Notes: generated from the letters alone by a model not told the origin. DNA of 64,000 nt from Moringa oleifera (GCA_021397835.1 JAJFZO010000566.1:7068001-7132000), one strand, 5' to 3'. Numbered from the stretch's first letter, positions 1-11,252 are shown. Numbers and translations are program-made.

Positions 1-143
1 AAGGTTAAGCTCATCTAATAAATGCATATATGTATGAAGTATATGTTTTATAATCAAAATGCGCATAGATTAAGAAGATACATACTTAACATATGGTTGG
101 ACGAATTCAGTAATACATAAAGATATGATTGCTCTAAGTCTTG

Positions 144-1061
144 TCAATCAACAGTAACAATGTGACCACTAGGTAAGGGCTTTCTAACTTGGATGTCATC
201 TTCTTTTCCACATGGGATACCAAGTGGATGCATGTTAAAGTAATAACCTTCACAAAATTCAAGTGCTTCTTCTGCAATGTAGCTTTCAACAATACATCCT
301 TTAGGACGATTACGGTTATGAACATATCCTTTCAAAGTTTTCATGAACCGTTCAAATGGATACATCCATCTAAGGTATATCAGTCCATATAATCTCACTT
401 CTTTAACAAGGTGCACTGTTAAATGCACCATTATATTGAAAAAAGAAGGTGGAAAGTATTTTTCAAATAAGCAAAGACTTACCACCAAATCTTGCTGCAG
501 TTTGCCTAGTTTTGAAACATCCGGAACCTTACTACACAAAGCATTAAGGAAGAAGCAAAATCTCATGATTGCATATCTAACATGTTGTGGTAAAATTAAG
601 CGAATAGCCAATGGCAGAAGTTGTTGCATAAGAGTATGACAATCATGAGACTTAAGACCTTGAATTTTAATATCTGTCATTGACACAAGATTTTTGAAAT
701 TTTAAGAATACTTATCTAGAACTTTTATGTTTGATAATGTCTCGCAAAACATCCTTCTCTCTGATTTGCTTAGAATGTAGCAAACAACTGATAAATAAGT
801 ACGACCATTTACAACCTTTGGAGCTAAGTCTTTCTTTAAGCCAATTTCTGCAAGGTCTAGTCGAGTGTTGATCCCATCTTTAGATTTTCCAGGAATATTA
901 AGTAAAGTTCCATAGATGCTTTTGCAAACATTTTTTTCAATATGCATTACATCCAAAAGGTGCCAAACATGTAAATGTTTCCAATATTCAAGGTCGAAAA
1001 AGTATAATTTCTTCTTGAAGCATGTTTGAATATTGTCATTTAATCTTTTATCACGTGTCAT
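144..1061 (-). pseudogene. TNP2 core plus DUF4218 segment of element 1
   Basis: Best-preserved block of the element 1 transposase: 305 consecutive codons in one frame with a single TAA at 702-704, where the family usually has a serine after DGYS. The first part carries the MHIEKNVC motif of the Transposase_21/TNP2 family. The second part carries DUF4218, including YLRWMYPFERFMKTLKGYV. Only one break in this length suggests fairly recent loss compared with the copia relics further right. A gene predictor could report the two halves as separate small proteins. Confidence 0.9.
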
Positions 1062-2137
1062 TTTCCTCTTAATAACTGTTTTTTTACCCCATACATTAGT
1101 AATAGAACTTATTTTCTATAGTATTTCTTTTTCACTTAGTGTACAAGGAAGTGAACTGGTTTCATGTTCTCCATTGAATGCTTTCTTTTGCTTTCTAAAT
1201 GGGTGATTTTTTGGAAGAAATTGTCTCTGACCCATATATATGTTATTCTTACCATGTTGTAATCTACAAGTATAAATGCTTTCACCACATATTGGACAAG
1301 CATAATATACCTTAACTGAACAACCAGAAACATTCCCATAGTGAGGAAAATCGTTAATTGTCCATAATAAAACAACTCGTAACGTAAACAACTTTTTTTG
1401 GTAAGAATCATAGACTTCTACATAAACCTTCCATAGAAGCTTCCAATCATCAATCAATGGAGCAAAATATACATCAATGTCATTACTTGGTTAGCGAGGT
1501 CCTGATATAAACAAGGATAACATCATGAATTTTCGTTTCATGCATAACTAAGGTGGTAGACTATATGTTATCATTATCATTGGCCAACAACTATACGCAG
1601 TGCTAGGAAAACAATATGGATTTATTCCATCAGCAGAAATAGCCAATTGAAGATTTTTGTGTTCGGATGCAAAATTTGGCCACTTAAAGTCTATTAATTT
1701 CCAAGCAGGTGAATCGGCAGGATGTCTTAGTTTCCCATCTACTTCCTTTTTGTTAGCATGCCAAGTTTAATGTTGTGCAATTTGTGATGACTGAAACATT
1801 CACTTGAACCGTAGAATATGAGGAAAGTACCACAATACCTTAGTAGGAATCCCTTTTGTTTGGTTTTTTACCTTACCATTTTCTTTCCATCTCGATAGTC
1901 CACAAGTAGGACAAGATGATAAATGCTTATACTCGTTTCTATAGAGTATACAATCATTCGAGCAAGCATGTATTTTCTCGTAATGTAAACCCAACGCGTT
2001 CATAGTTTTTTTTTTTTGCTTCAAACATCATGTAGGGATTTCATTTCCAGTAGGAAACATATCAGACAAATAACTTAACAAATAAGAAAAGTTCTTATCT
2101 GATCACCCATAGTTTCTTTTTATATTATATAATCTCA

Positions 2138-2452
2138 TCAACGCAGACAATATTCAAATGCATCATGAACCATGTCTATTGTGTTGTCGATATGATCATC
2201 CTTGTAAGAGTTATCAAACACTAATGTCTTATTTATGCAAGATCTAGAAGAACACTCTTCTCCATGCCAATTCCGTCTCTTATACCTCTGATCAATCATT
2301 TTACTAAACAAATGATACTTTACTTCTTTAACTCTTAATAATGTCAAATTAGCACATGATTGACAAGGATATCTAATGAGTATAGGATCTTCACAATGAG
2401 AAATGACAAAAGCAAGAAACTTATCCATGCTATCAGAAAACTCCTTGGACAA
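2138..2452 (-). pseudogene. Transposase-associated domain fragment of element 1
   Basis: About 100 residues resembling the N-terminal transposase-associated domain that precedes TNP2. Landmarks are the CQSC cysteine pair about 28 residues in, the HLF...IDQRYK stretch and the WHGE motif. The following 30 residues (SYKDDHIDNTIDMVHDAFEY) match the usual acidic linker in character. It lies just upstream of the rest of the transposase relic on the same strand and probably formed the first exon. The start is uncertain because the family's usual MDKSWM-type beginning is not clear here. Confidence 0.8.
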
Positions 2453-4084
2453 TCTATTTAAGTGTATCTCAAGATTTATCCATATTCTATCCTATGATGA
2501 CAAATAAAAGAAAACCCACTTATTATATATGCTTATTATGTATGTAATACATATCATGTAAAGCAATGTTAGTGTAAAAATAAGATAAGAAACAAGGTAC
2601 ATTAGTAGATTAGTAAAGAATTAGCAACCTCAAATAATGTTAGCTGTGCAAAAAGAGTAGTAGCTTTTGTCTAAAGGGTTTTGACTTCTCTTTCAAGTTC
2701 TATTAACATGTAACAAGCTTTCCTTTCCTTCAAGCGAGCAACTGACTATTGATTTGCAATTATCCTGCATGATGAACCATATCATCTGTGAGAAGAAAAA
2801 AGCCTTTCTTACTAACACAACAAAATACTAAAAAGGTTCCACTTTAATTGAAGTACTTAAATATCAATAAACTTTTTCTCTCAATGATTATTCTCTTATT
2901 ATTGGTTTGTCTTTTCTTCAACTACAGTAATCCCTAATCCATCAAGTACCGTGTGTTAATAAGACACACTAGTTATCAATTATCCAAAATATTTGTAAAA
3001 CTAATATTTTCTACCATGATTTGCTTAGAGTTTCTAGTATCACAGTGGAAACTAAACCAGAATTCAAAATGTCAAGAAAAAATACTTAAGACATGTAAAC
3101 TGTTTGACAAATCAATAAATACACACTCATAATAAAAATTGAGTTGAAGTTACAGAATTCTTCAAGGAAATATTAGCAGTCTTTTCTAGTAAGCAACATG
3201 GATTACACTATATAGAGAGTCAAGGATTCAGTTCAGGCACTAAATGTTAGTCTAATGGTTACTGCAAAACCAGACTAAGCCTGCTCTGCTAGTTCAATTA
3301 TTTTCAATTAAATAATTAATAGTTGTAGGGTCACCAAGCTAAATTACAAAGATGTAAGAGGCACATTATTTACTATAAACTAGTAACCAGACTTTGTTAA
3401 ACTATGGATAACAAGCATTAACAACCATTCACAGAATAGGCCAAGATCTTTGATTCAGACAAAAATAAAGCAAAATTACTTTAATTGGATGCATCCTAAC
3501 AAGTTATAGCTTGAAACAATGACTCTGTCTAGATAAAAAATGTGCAATTTACTTGATATATCTTAAGGTGGGTGGTGATTACATTCCAAGAATATAAACA
3601 ATAACATTAATTTCTAAATTCATAAAGAACATGCTCCAATAAAAATTTTCTCCCTTGATTTACTTATAACTTTTGGTATCACAAAGGTAACAAACATGGG
3701 TATCATCCGACAGTGCACAATGCCAAGAGAAAAAAATTTTAGAACAAAACTGAGTAAGAAATTGTAAGATTTGACAAAAAAATCTCCGTTTCTCTTTTAT
3801 AATGTGAGAGGAAGGTTTGATTAGTTTCACATACGATTTTCCTTGCTTTAATGGTATCATCCGACAATGCACGAAGCCTATTTCATAAAACTTATTGAAA
3901 GAATAAAGCTTTGTGTCGATTATATGACGTTGAAAGAGAAAAATTTCTATTTCAAAGAATGGTGTTTTCATGGAAGAGTGAAGGAAGAACACTAGCACTA
4001 CGTGGGTGAAGATCTTTAAGTATTATAGTAGATCATGTATACTATTTAAAGTCTATTACGACCAAAATCATTGCAGAAGATTTC
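2453..4084. other. AT-rich region without recognisable gene
   Basis: I see no recognisable gene in this AT-rich stretch upstream of the element 1 transposase; it may be the 5' arm of that transposon. A 112-codon minus-strand open frame at 3660-3998 has no family motif. Inside it, a phrase containing GGTATCATCCGACA occurs twice, near 3697 and 3853, so it looks like decayed local repeat rather than a protein. Confidence 0.5.
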
Positions 4085-4410
4085 CATTGACCGAGTGGTA
4101 AAGTCTCATAAGGTTGACTAAGAGAGCCTGGGTCAAATCGGCACTTTTGCTTTTATCTGAAAATAATTCAAACACATCTTTTATTAACCAAACAATACAA
4201 TTAATCAAAATTAATTATAGACCAAATGGTTATAAATGTGATATAATTTTCAACAGGACTTGGGTTCGAGTCTGTTGGTTTGCATTTTTAATCAAATATT
4301 TAAATTAAAAATAAAATCATAAAAAAACACATCACATGGTTTCTTTGGATTAGATGCCAATGAAATTTATCAATCTCTCTAGCAGAGATTGGGTTCGAGT
4401 CTCCATCATA
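4085..4410 (+). repeat. Three tRNA-like (SINE-head-like) modules in tandem
   Basis: Three modules each pair an A-box-like and a B-box-like RNA polymerase III promoter element. Module 1 has TGACCGAGTGG at 4088-4098 and GGGTCAAATC at 4130-4139. Module 2 has GACCAAATGG at 4220-4229 and GGGTTCGAGTC at 4262-4272. Module 3 has a weak A box near 4353-4363 and GGGTTCGAGT at 4391-4400. The B boxes are 132 and 129 bp apart, and each module is followed by AT-rich sequence. This resembles heads of tRNA-derived SINEs repeated in tandem. None folds into a convincing cloverleaf, so these are not tRNA genes. Confidence 0.4.
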
Positions 4411-4432
4411 ATTTTTTTTTTCTAATTACAGA

Positions 4433-4622
4433 TTTTTTATGACGATCCCTCAGAACCATCATGTATGTTCTGTTTTTTATGAAAGTCTCTTAGGATCGTC
4501 AGGTATGATACCCTTTTTATGATGGTATCTTGAAACTGTCATGTATGTTACGTTTTTTATGACGGTCTTTCAAGACCATCATGTATTCGATTTTTTAATG
4601 ACGGTCGTAAAAGACCGTCATA
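4433..4622. repeat. Five-unit hairpin repeat array, about 40-bp period
   Basis: Five diverged units of about 40 bp, each starting with a T run and ATGACGGTC-like sequence followed by its approximate inverse (GACCGTCAT), so each unit can form a short hairpin. The last two are the most symmetrical. This organisation resembles the subterminal repeats where CACTA transposases bind, but no CACTA end is visible beside it. It runs directly into the telomere-like array on the right. Confidence 0.7.
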
Positions 4623-7290
4623 GGGTCTAGGGTCCAATGTCTAAGGTCTAGGGTCTAGACTATAAGTTTTAAGGTCTAAGGCCTAGTATCCAAGGTTTAG
4701 GATCTAGGTTTTAGAGTTTTAAGTTTATAGGTTTTAGAGTTTTAAGGTCTAAGGTTTACGGATTGGGATCAAGATTCTAGATTTTAGGGGTCTTAGAGGG
4801 TCTAGTGTCTAAGTCCTATAGGGTCCAGTGTCTACAGTTTAGGTATTATGGTTTAGGGTCTTTTGTTGAGGTTTTAAGGTTTAAGCTCTATTATCTAGGA
4901 TCTAAGGTCATAGGTCTAGGTCTAAGGTCTAAAATTTAGGATCTAAGATCTAAGGTTTAGGGTTCAAGATTTTATGATTTAAGGTTTATTGTTTGAGGTC
5001 AAGGCTAGTGTTTAAAATGTAATATTTTAGGGTCTAAGGTCTAGGGTTTATTGTTCAAGGTTCTAGGGTCTAAAGTCTAGGGTTTATTGTTCAAGGTTCT
5101 AGGGTTTAAGGTCTAGGGTCTAGGTTTTATGATCAAAGGCCATGGGTTTAAGTTTTAAGGCATAATATAAGATTTAGGGTTTATGGTCAGGGATTTAATG
5201 TTTATTGCATAGGGTTTAAGGCCTTAGGTTTAAGGTATAGTTTTTAGGTTTTAGGGTTCTAGGGTTTTAAGGTCTAAGATCTAGCATATAGGGACCTAGG
5301 CTAAGGATTTCAAATTTGAGGTTTTAAGGCTAGGGTTGAGGTTTAAGGTTTAGGAAATAGGGTATAAGGTTCAAGATCTAAGGTTTAAAATCTACGATAT
5401 AGGGCTTAAGGTTTAAGGTCTAGGGTCTAGGGTTTAGGAAATAAAGTCTAGGGTCAAAGGTGTAGGGTTTACTTTTTGTGCTTGTGTTTTGTTATCTATT
5501 TTTATGCTAGTTCTATACTACTGTTTGTTCTTCTTCTTTTTTTCTTCTTGTAATTGTTTTTTTTTTTAAAAAATTATGTTTCTTCTTTGCTATGTGTTCT
5601 TGTGTATGTTCTTTGTTGTCATGTTTAGTTTTTTTTATAAATTTTGGTTTTTTCATTGGTCCTTGTACTTATCTTTCTTTTTTATTTGTTCTTATTTTAT
5701 GATCTTTCTTTCAGTATGTGTTCTCTATTTTTTTATAGTTTTTAATTTAGTGGTTTATTTTTTCTTATTCGTTTTGGTGGTTCTTTATATTATTGTTTAG
5801 GGTTTTAGGGTAGGGACAAAAGTCAATGGTTAGGTCCCAAGATGTACGTCAAAGATTTATGTTTTAAGTCTAGGGTTTGAGGTTTTAAGGTATAGGGTTT
5901 TGAGGTTTTAGGGTTTAGAGGTGTTAAGATGTAGGGTTTAGGGTCGAAGGACTAGGGTCTAAGATCTAGAGTACAAAGTCTAAAGTTTAAGGTTCAAGGT
6001 TCAAGGTCCAAGATCAAGAGTTTAGAGGTTAAGGTCTAGGTCTTAGGTTCCAAGGTTCTAGAATTTTAGGGTTGAAAGTTTTAAACTCTTAGCTCTAAAG
6101 TCTAGGGTTCACGGTTTTAAGGTCTAGGTTTATAGTTTTAGGGTTTAAGGTATAGGATCTAGGATCTAGGATCTAAGGGTTTAGAGTTTTAAGGTTTTAT
6201 GGTTTAGGGCTAGTGTTAAGGGTCTAGGATATTAAGGTCTAGGTTCTAAGGTTTAAGTTTTAAGTTTTTGAGCTTTTGCTTTTAGGTCTAAGGTCTTGTA
6301 TTTTAAGGTACAAGACCTAAAGTATAGGTTTTTTAGAGTTTTCATGTCTAAGGTCTATGGTTTAGGGATGAGTTCCTAAGGTCAAGGTGGTCAAGAGTTT
6401 AGGGTTTTATGGTTATTGGATTTTAAAGTTTTAGGGTTTTAGGGTTTTTTGGTTTTAGAGTTTTAAGATTTTTGGGTATAGGGTTTAAATTCTAAGGTAA
6501 GGTCTAAGGTTTGAGGTCTAGGATTTATGCTCTAGGTTTTAGGTTCTAAGGTTTTAGGTTTTAGTCTTTTAGGTTGTAGGGTCTAGGATTTAGGGTGTTG
6601 GTTTTACAGTTGGGTTATAAGGTCAAGGTCTAAGATTTATGGTGTTTTAGATCAAGGATCTAGGATTTTGGATCTAGAATCTAGGTCTTGGTTTAAGGTT
6701 TAAAGTCAAGGTTTAGGATCTTAGATATATGTTTCTAGGATCTAGGTCTAATGTCTAGGGTTCGAAAGTTTAAAAATTAGGGTCTAGTATGTATGATTTA
6801 AGAATTATGATCTAGGGTCCAAGATCTAAAGTTTAGTGTCTAGAGCTTTGGATTTAGGATCTAGGGTTTAGGATCTCAGATCTAGTGTGTAAGGTCTAGG
6901 TTTAGGGTCTAAAGTTTCAAGTCAAAAGTTTAAGGCCTTGGGTATATGGTTTGAGGGTTTAGGGTCTATGGTCTACGAGCTAGGGTCTAAGGTCTAGGGT
7001 TTAGGAATTAGGGTATAGGGCTAGGAAGTAAGTTCTAAGCTCCAAGGTCTAGGGTGGTGTAAAATCTAGGGTTTGGGTTTTAAGGTCTAGGGTCCAGGTC
7101 CTAGTTCTAAGATTTTAGGGTCTAAGACTTTTAAGTCTCAAGTCAAGGTTCTAGAGTCCAAGTTCTTAAGTTTTTGAGTTTAAGGATTTTAGTGTTTTAG
7201 GATCTAGTCAGGATTCTAGGGTTTATAGTCTAAGGTTTAGTGTTGACAATCTAGTGTTTTAGGGTCAAATCTTGGGTCTATAGTATTGGG
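4623..7290 (+). repeat. Degenerate telomere-like heptamer array
   Basis: About 2.7 kb dominated by variants of one heptamer: TTTAGGG, TCTAGGG, TCTAAGG, TTTAAGG and TTCAAGG, with frequent 1-3 base slips. TTTAGGG is the standard plant telomere repeat, and its G-rich strand here is the plus strand. The array is interrupted at about 5470-5800 by T-rich DNA. It could be an interstitial telomeric repeat or a satellite that arose from telomere-like seeds; degeneracy favours an old array. It contains no believable coding sequence. Confidence 0.8.
5470..5800. other. T-rich insert in the telomere-like array
   Basis: About 330 bp of strongly T-biased plus strand splits the heptamer array. A 74-codon open frame at 5576-5800 is almost entirely Phe, Leu, Val, Tyr and Ile because of this composition and should not be taken as a membrane protein. 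Confidence 0.6.
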
Positions 7291-7871
7291 TCCAATCAAG
7301 ACAATACATATTAAAAAAAAGACAATAGACAATAGTAAAGAAACAAAATTCTTTGTAAAGCAACAAAATATATTTTATTGGAAAAGAAAATAGTAAAAAA
7401 TAAGATAAAATAAAATTTTCATTTTTTTTAACGTATATCATGCAAAATCATTAAAATGAAAGAATTAGTTAAAATAAAAAATGTCATAAAATGTAAAAAT
7501 TCAAAAAAAAAAAAAATGAAACAAAGACAACACAAAAAATAGAAAACTTATGAAACGAAAAATGGGAAAAAATAATGTAAAATAACTTATATTTCATAAT
7601 TTAAAACAATTCAAGAATCACAAAATATGCTATAGAAAAAATAAAAAATTATTTTGACCTACATTGATCTTTTAAAGAAAAAACACAATAAAAATACAAT
7701 AAATCAAACAATAAAAATATAAATACAACAAAAATAGAAACTGTATCAAAAATAAATAAATGAAGGTATGTAAAAAATAAAATAAAATTTAAAAAATCAA
7801 ATAAAAAAAATAAAAAGTATCATAAAACTTAAAATGAAATAAATTGATAAAATTACAACCACTTGGTGAGG

Positions 7872-7917
<46 letters not shown>

Positions 7918-9050
7918 GTAGTCAAAGATGATAAAAATTCAAAAAAATTAAAAATATAAAAAATTATAAATAAGGTTAAAATATAAAAGCAAATCAAAAA
8001 CTTAAAAAAATCAAATAAAATAAATAATTAAGAAAAAATAAAGTTACTAAAAAAATAATTGCTAGAAAATTAAAATACTTAATAAAAAATGAGAATTTTT
8101 CTTTGGAAAAAACCTTAAGAAAAGAAAAAAAGAGTAAAAAATATCCAAAAAAAAAAAAATCAAAACAATGCATTTTAGAAAAGGCAAGAAACTGAACTCT
8201 TTGCAAAATAAAAAAGATAGATTTTATTGAAAAAATAGCAAAAATATAAAACAAAATATCAAAAAGTCATTAAAAATAAAATAAAATAAAAATAAAAAGG
8301 TTATAAAATCTAAAAAAATAAAGAAAATAAACAATTAATTAAAAATTAAAAAATAAAAAAACAAAAATAAGAATAAATAATGTAAATAATTTAAAACAAT
8401 TGAAGAATCATAAAAAAAATTTATAAAAAATAAAAAAACAATTGTTTAAAAAATTAAAATAAAATAAATCAAATAGTAAAAAATTAAAATACAACAAAAA
8501 TATTCAAATAGATAGAATAAGATATGTAAAAGTATAATAAAAAATGAATACATAAAAAATAAACAAAACCATAACCAAAACCAAATACACTAAAAATTTT
8601 GAAATCATTGGTGAGGTTTAATGTTTGCTGGTTTGCTAAATTAAAATAGGTAAAGATGAAAAAAATATGAAATATAAAAAATTGTAAAAAGTTTGATAAA
8701 ATAAAATAAAAGTAAATGTGAAATCTTAAAAACCAAATAAACTAAAAACTCTGAAAAAAAATTACTAAAAAAATATTGGCGAAAGAAACTAAAAATACCT
8801 AAAAATAAAAAATAAATGCAAAAAATTTAAAAAACTCAAAGTAAGAGAAGAAATAGAAACAAAAGGTAAAAGAAAATCCAACAAAATCAAGACAATATAT
8901 ATATAAAAGGCAATAGTGAAGAATTAAAACTCTTTGCGAAGCTAGTAAAATATTTCATAAGAAATAATAAAATTTAAATAATAAAATAATAAAAATTAAA
9001 AATTAAAAATCAAATATAATAACAAAATCGTGACCATAGGGGTATAATAC
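7291..9050. repeat. A-rich tandem units, about 0.73-0.87 kb each
   Basis: Extremely A-rich plus strand. A recognisable phrase with CAAGACAAT or CAAAACAAT, then AAACTCTTTG and TATTTTATTG-like sequence recurs at about 7291, 8160 and 8886. A second phrase built on GGTGAGGTATAAT or GGTGAGGTTTAAT recurs at about 7865 and 8609, and weakly at 9036. This marks two complete units and the start of a third. Minus-strand hydrophobic open frames here (7797-8254) are products of composition. Confidence 0.6.
7876..7913. repeat. (TA)n microsatellite
   Basis: Perfect TA dinucleotide run of 19 repeats inside the first A-rich unit. The corresponding place in the second unit, near 8615, lacks it, so it expanded after the units duplicated. 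Confidence 0.95.
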
Positions 9051-9190
9051 TTGTTAATTTACTAAGTTGTGGAGATCTTAAGGAAGATAAGGTTTCCAAA
9101 CCCATACCCTCACTTTTTTCCTGTCCATACTTAGCTAATGACTACAATGTTCTAGCTTACATAGCTTAAATTTTGTCATATTTGTCCTAG

Positions 9191-9846
9191 TTTAGTCAAA
9201 TTATTTGGCTTGGTGAGTTGAATTACTAGATTGCACTGTCTTATTGCTCTACAAAGGCCCTTGTTGAGATTCATAATTGCAGAGCATTGTTAGAGAATGA
9301 CCAGGCATGTTTATTTGTTTGTGATGTTCTTTTTGAAGTTTTAAGATCTCCTCTTTTAAATCTATTTTTACACGTGCTTAATCTAAAACCCGATGATTTT
9401 TGATAGTTTTTGCTTATAACTACGGATATAGCAGGTGTGTGTTTAAGGGATGGAGTAGAGAGAGGATATATTTTCCTCCCACCTATAAGCATTCAAATAT
9501 TCAGATAGATATGCAAGTGATGATAACAACCAAAAGAAAAGCGAAGAAGACCTGCATGATAATCTTGCATTCTCTTACAATGAAATCACTAGCCTTGTAT
9601 TATATGATTGTCAACATGTGAAATAATGCAGATGATATTATTTGTTCAATTCTAGTAAAGTTAATGTTTGATTATGCCCTTTCTATCAAGTCTGATCCAA
9701 TAATATGGTATAGAAGAGGCTTAAATCAACTATCTTATATTCATGGGGAATCAAGGTTCTTAGATCATAGGCCTATTTACATTATTTTTTTGGTAGAGGT
9801 GAAATCTATAAATTATAGCCGAATCAAGAAAAGCATGAGTAGCTGA
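9191..9846 (+). pseudogene. Type I inositol polyphosphate 5-phosphatase relic (C-terminal catalytic part)
   Basis: The intact enzyme removes the 5-phosphate from inositol phosphates or phosphoinositides. Three family blocks survive in order. 9191-9304 reads IIWLGELNY, a stop replacing the usual Arg, then IALSY, KALVEIHNCRALLENDQ. 9420-9560 reads LRI, stop, Q, then VFKGW, RIYFPPTYKHSN; a frame change follows, after which SDRYASDDN and KEKRR..PAW can be read. 9691-9846 reads DPIIWYRRGLNQLSYIHGES, RFLDHRPIYIIFL, ending RIKKSMSS and TGA. A CCTAG acceptor precedes the first block and a GC rather than GT follows it. About 130 bp of unrelated sequence separates the PAW and CDRIL-equivalent sites. 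The upstream catalytic half is missing. Family identification is firm; function is clearly lost. Confidence 0.87.
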
Positions 9847-10255
9847 AATTCTGGGATTTAAGTTATTTCGAGACTCACATGGATACATTGAATTCAATTT
9901 CGTTTGAGGCATGCACTCTCAAAATCCACGCTTGCTTATGTGTTCCATAAAGTAATAGAAATGGATAATATGCGCTATAATTCTATTAAGGTGACTTTAT
10001 TAAAGAAATTGAAGATTCTCTGTGATCTTAAGTGACATAGCTTTGTCATTTACAATATCATAGATGCAAATTTTTAGTGATGGTGATAATGTACCTTGTA
10101 AAACACAAAACCATGTAAAGATTTAGTTGGCCATGGAGTTTCTTCAACTTTACCTTCTTGTCTCTGTCATTAAAGTGACCTTTATCTATATCTTAATTGA
10201 TCCTAATTTATTTGACTCAAAGAAAAGAAAACTAAAAAAGCTGCATTCATGAACA

Positions 10256-11135
10256 TATTGACAGATATTATTGACACATCCATATGTAATGGATGGTATG
10301 GCCAAGAAAACTTTATCTTTGAAGGGTGCACATTACAACTTTGTGGATGGTGGTTTCCAGCATTGGGATATGGACAAGGAAATTTAACCTCTTTTTGTTT
10401 CATGAGCATCTACCATTCATAGTTTCTGACTTTCAGTTTATAATCTCCTATTATATAATGCAAGCTGTCCATGTTCATAAATAAAATAGTGCCTATTTAT
10501 ATCTTTTCTAGTTTTCTTGAACAATATAATGGGTATTTATGTTTTCGCCACCAATTAAATGATAAACCCTTTCTACCTTTGCAATGAAATTTATCCTTAT
10601 CTAAATTTTTATTTGTGATGATCCTCACTTTTTTTTGAATTTTATTTTATTATCGAATGATCTGTATTCTAAGAGTAAAATGTTATCAAGAATATACCAA
10701 GCATGATAGATATAAACACCCTTTGATTAATCTCAGTGTTATTTTCTTTTTTCAAAATAATGAACTTTTTGGTCTTGTTTCATATGAATTTTTTATCTAT
10801 TTGACCTGCCCTAGTTACTGTAGAAGGGTGCAACTATTGAAAATGCAGTCTTTACCTTTAAAGGTGAATATATTAGCACTTAAGTTATTTATTTTTATTT
10901 TATGTGTAACTTGACATTTTATCTAGTGAAAATAGCTATTGATAGAGATTTTGGTGGCAGTAATGTGATGTTTAGTCATTTGTCGTGTCCCACGTAGCTT
11001 TACCCATCGGATAAAAAGAGATAGGTTTGATTCTTTTTCTCCTTTAAAGGAGAGCTTTAACATATTAAAATCTAGTTTGTTTTTCTTTGCATTGTTAGCT
11101 TTAATTACCAACAATCCTACATATTTTTTTGTACT
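10256..11135. repeat. Duplicated non-coding segment, copy A
   Basis: Matches copy B (12680-13655) in the same orientation. Shared landmarks in order are ATGGCCAAGAAAACTTTATC, AAATAAAATAGTGCCTAT, CTTGTTTCATATGAA, AAGGTGAATATATTAGCA and AAAGGAGAGCTTT. Start-to-start spacing is about 2.42 kb. No protein is conserved between the copies, so the repeat is a non-coding duplication or an unidentified element. Confidence 0.8.
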
Positions 11136-11218
11136 TAGAAAACCAAATATCTTTAGTAATTAATTTTTTTGACCGGTTCACACCATTTTCCCTTTCATGT
11201 TTACTTTAACCATGATGG

Positions 11219-11252
11219 TTGAATTCAATAATTAAACAATTATTGAATTCAA
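11219..11252. repeat. Perfect 15-bp-arm palindrome
   Basis: Two perfect 15-base arms (TTGAATTCAATAATT and its reverse complement) separated by AAAC. It lies just past the right edge of copy A. The equivalent place beyond copy B, near 13757, has only one arm (GTTCAATAATTATGG), so the inverted arm was gained or lost after duplication. Confidence 0.85.

Larger units (their letters stand above)
144..2452 (-). pseudogene. CACTA element 1: TNP2-like transposase relic
   Basis: Relic of the TNP2 transposase of a CACTA (En/Spm) DNA transposon, the protein that binds and cuts element ends. Reading along the minus strand, 2452-2138 resembles the N-terminal transposase-associated domain (CQSC cysteine pair, then YHLFSKMIDQRYKRRNWHGE). 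2024-1800 holds the HACSNDCILYRNEYKHLSSC block and CPTCGLSRW. 1457-1116 holds LLWTINDFPHYGN and CPICGE. 1061-702 holds the family signature HLLDVMHIEKNVC and GTLLNIPGKSKDG. 686-144 holds SHDCHTLMQQLLP and a DUF4218 region (EKYFPPSFFNIMVHLTVHLV, GCIVESYIAEEALEFC). From about 1560 to 144 the sequence stays in one frame, broken only by stops such as those at 702-704 and 1116-1118. The left part of the element lies outside the window. The family is certain; function is lost. Confidence 0.93.

Noticed and set aside
4085..4140. Possible real tRNA gene
   Set aside because: A and B boxes are present but acceptor and anticodon stems do not form a cloverleaf.
5576..5800. 74-codon frame resembling a membrane protein
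   Set aside because: It consists almost only of Phe, Leu, Val, Tyr and Ile because the DNA is T-rich; no start context or conserved motif.
7797..8254. Two hydrophobic minus-strand frames
   Set aside because: Reverse reading of A-rich repeats and a TA microsatellite; not kept between repeat units.
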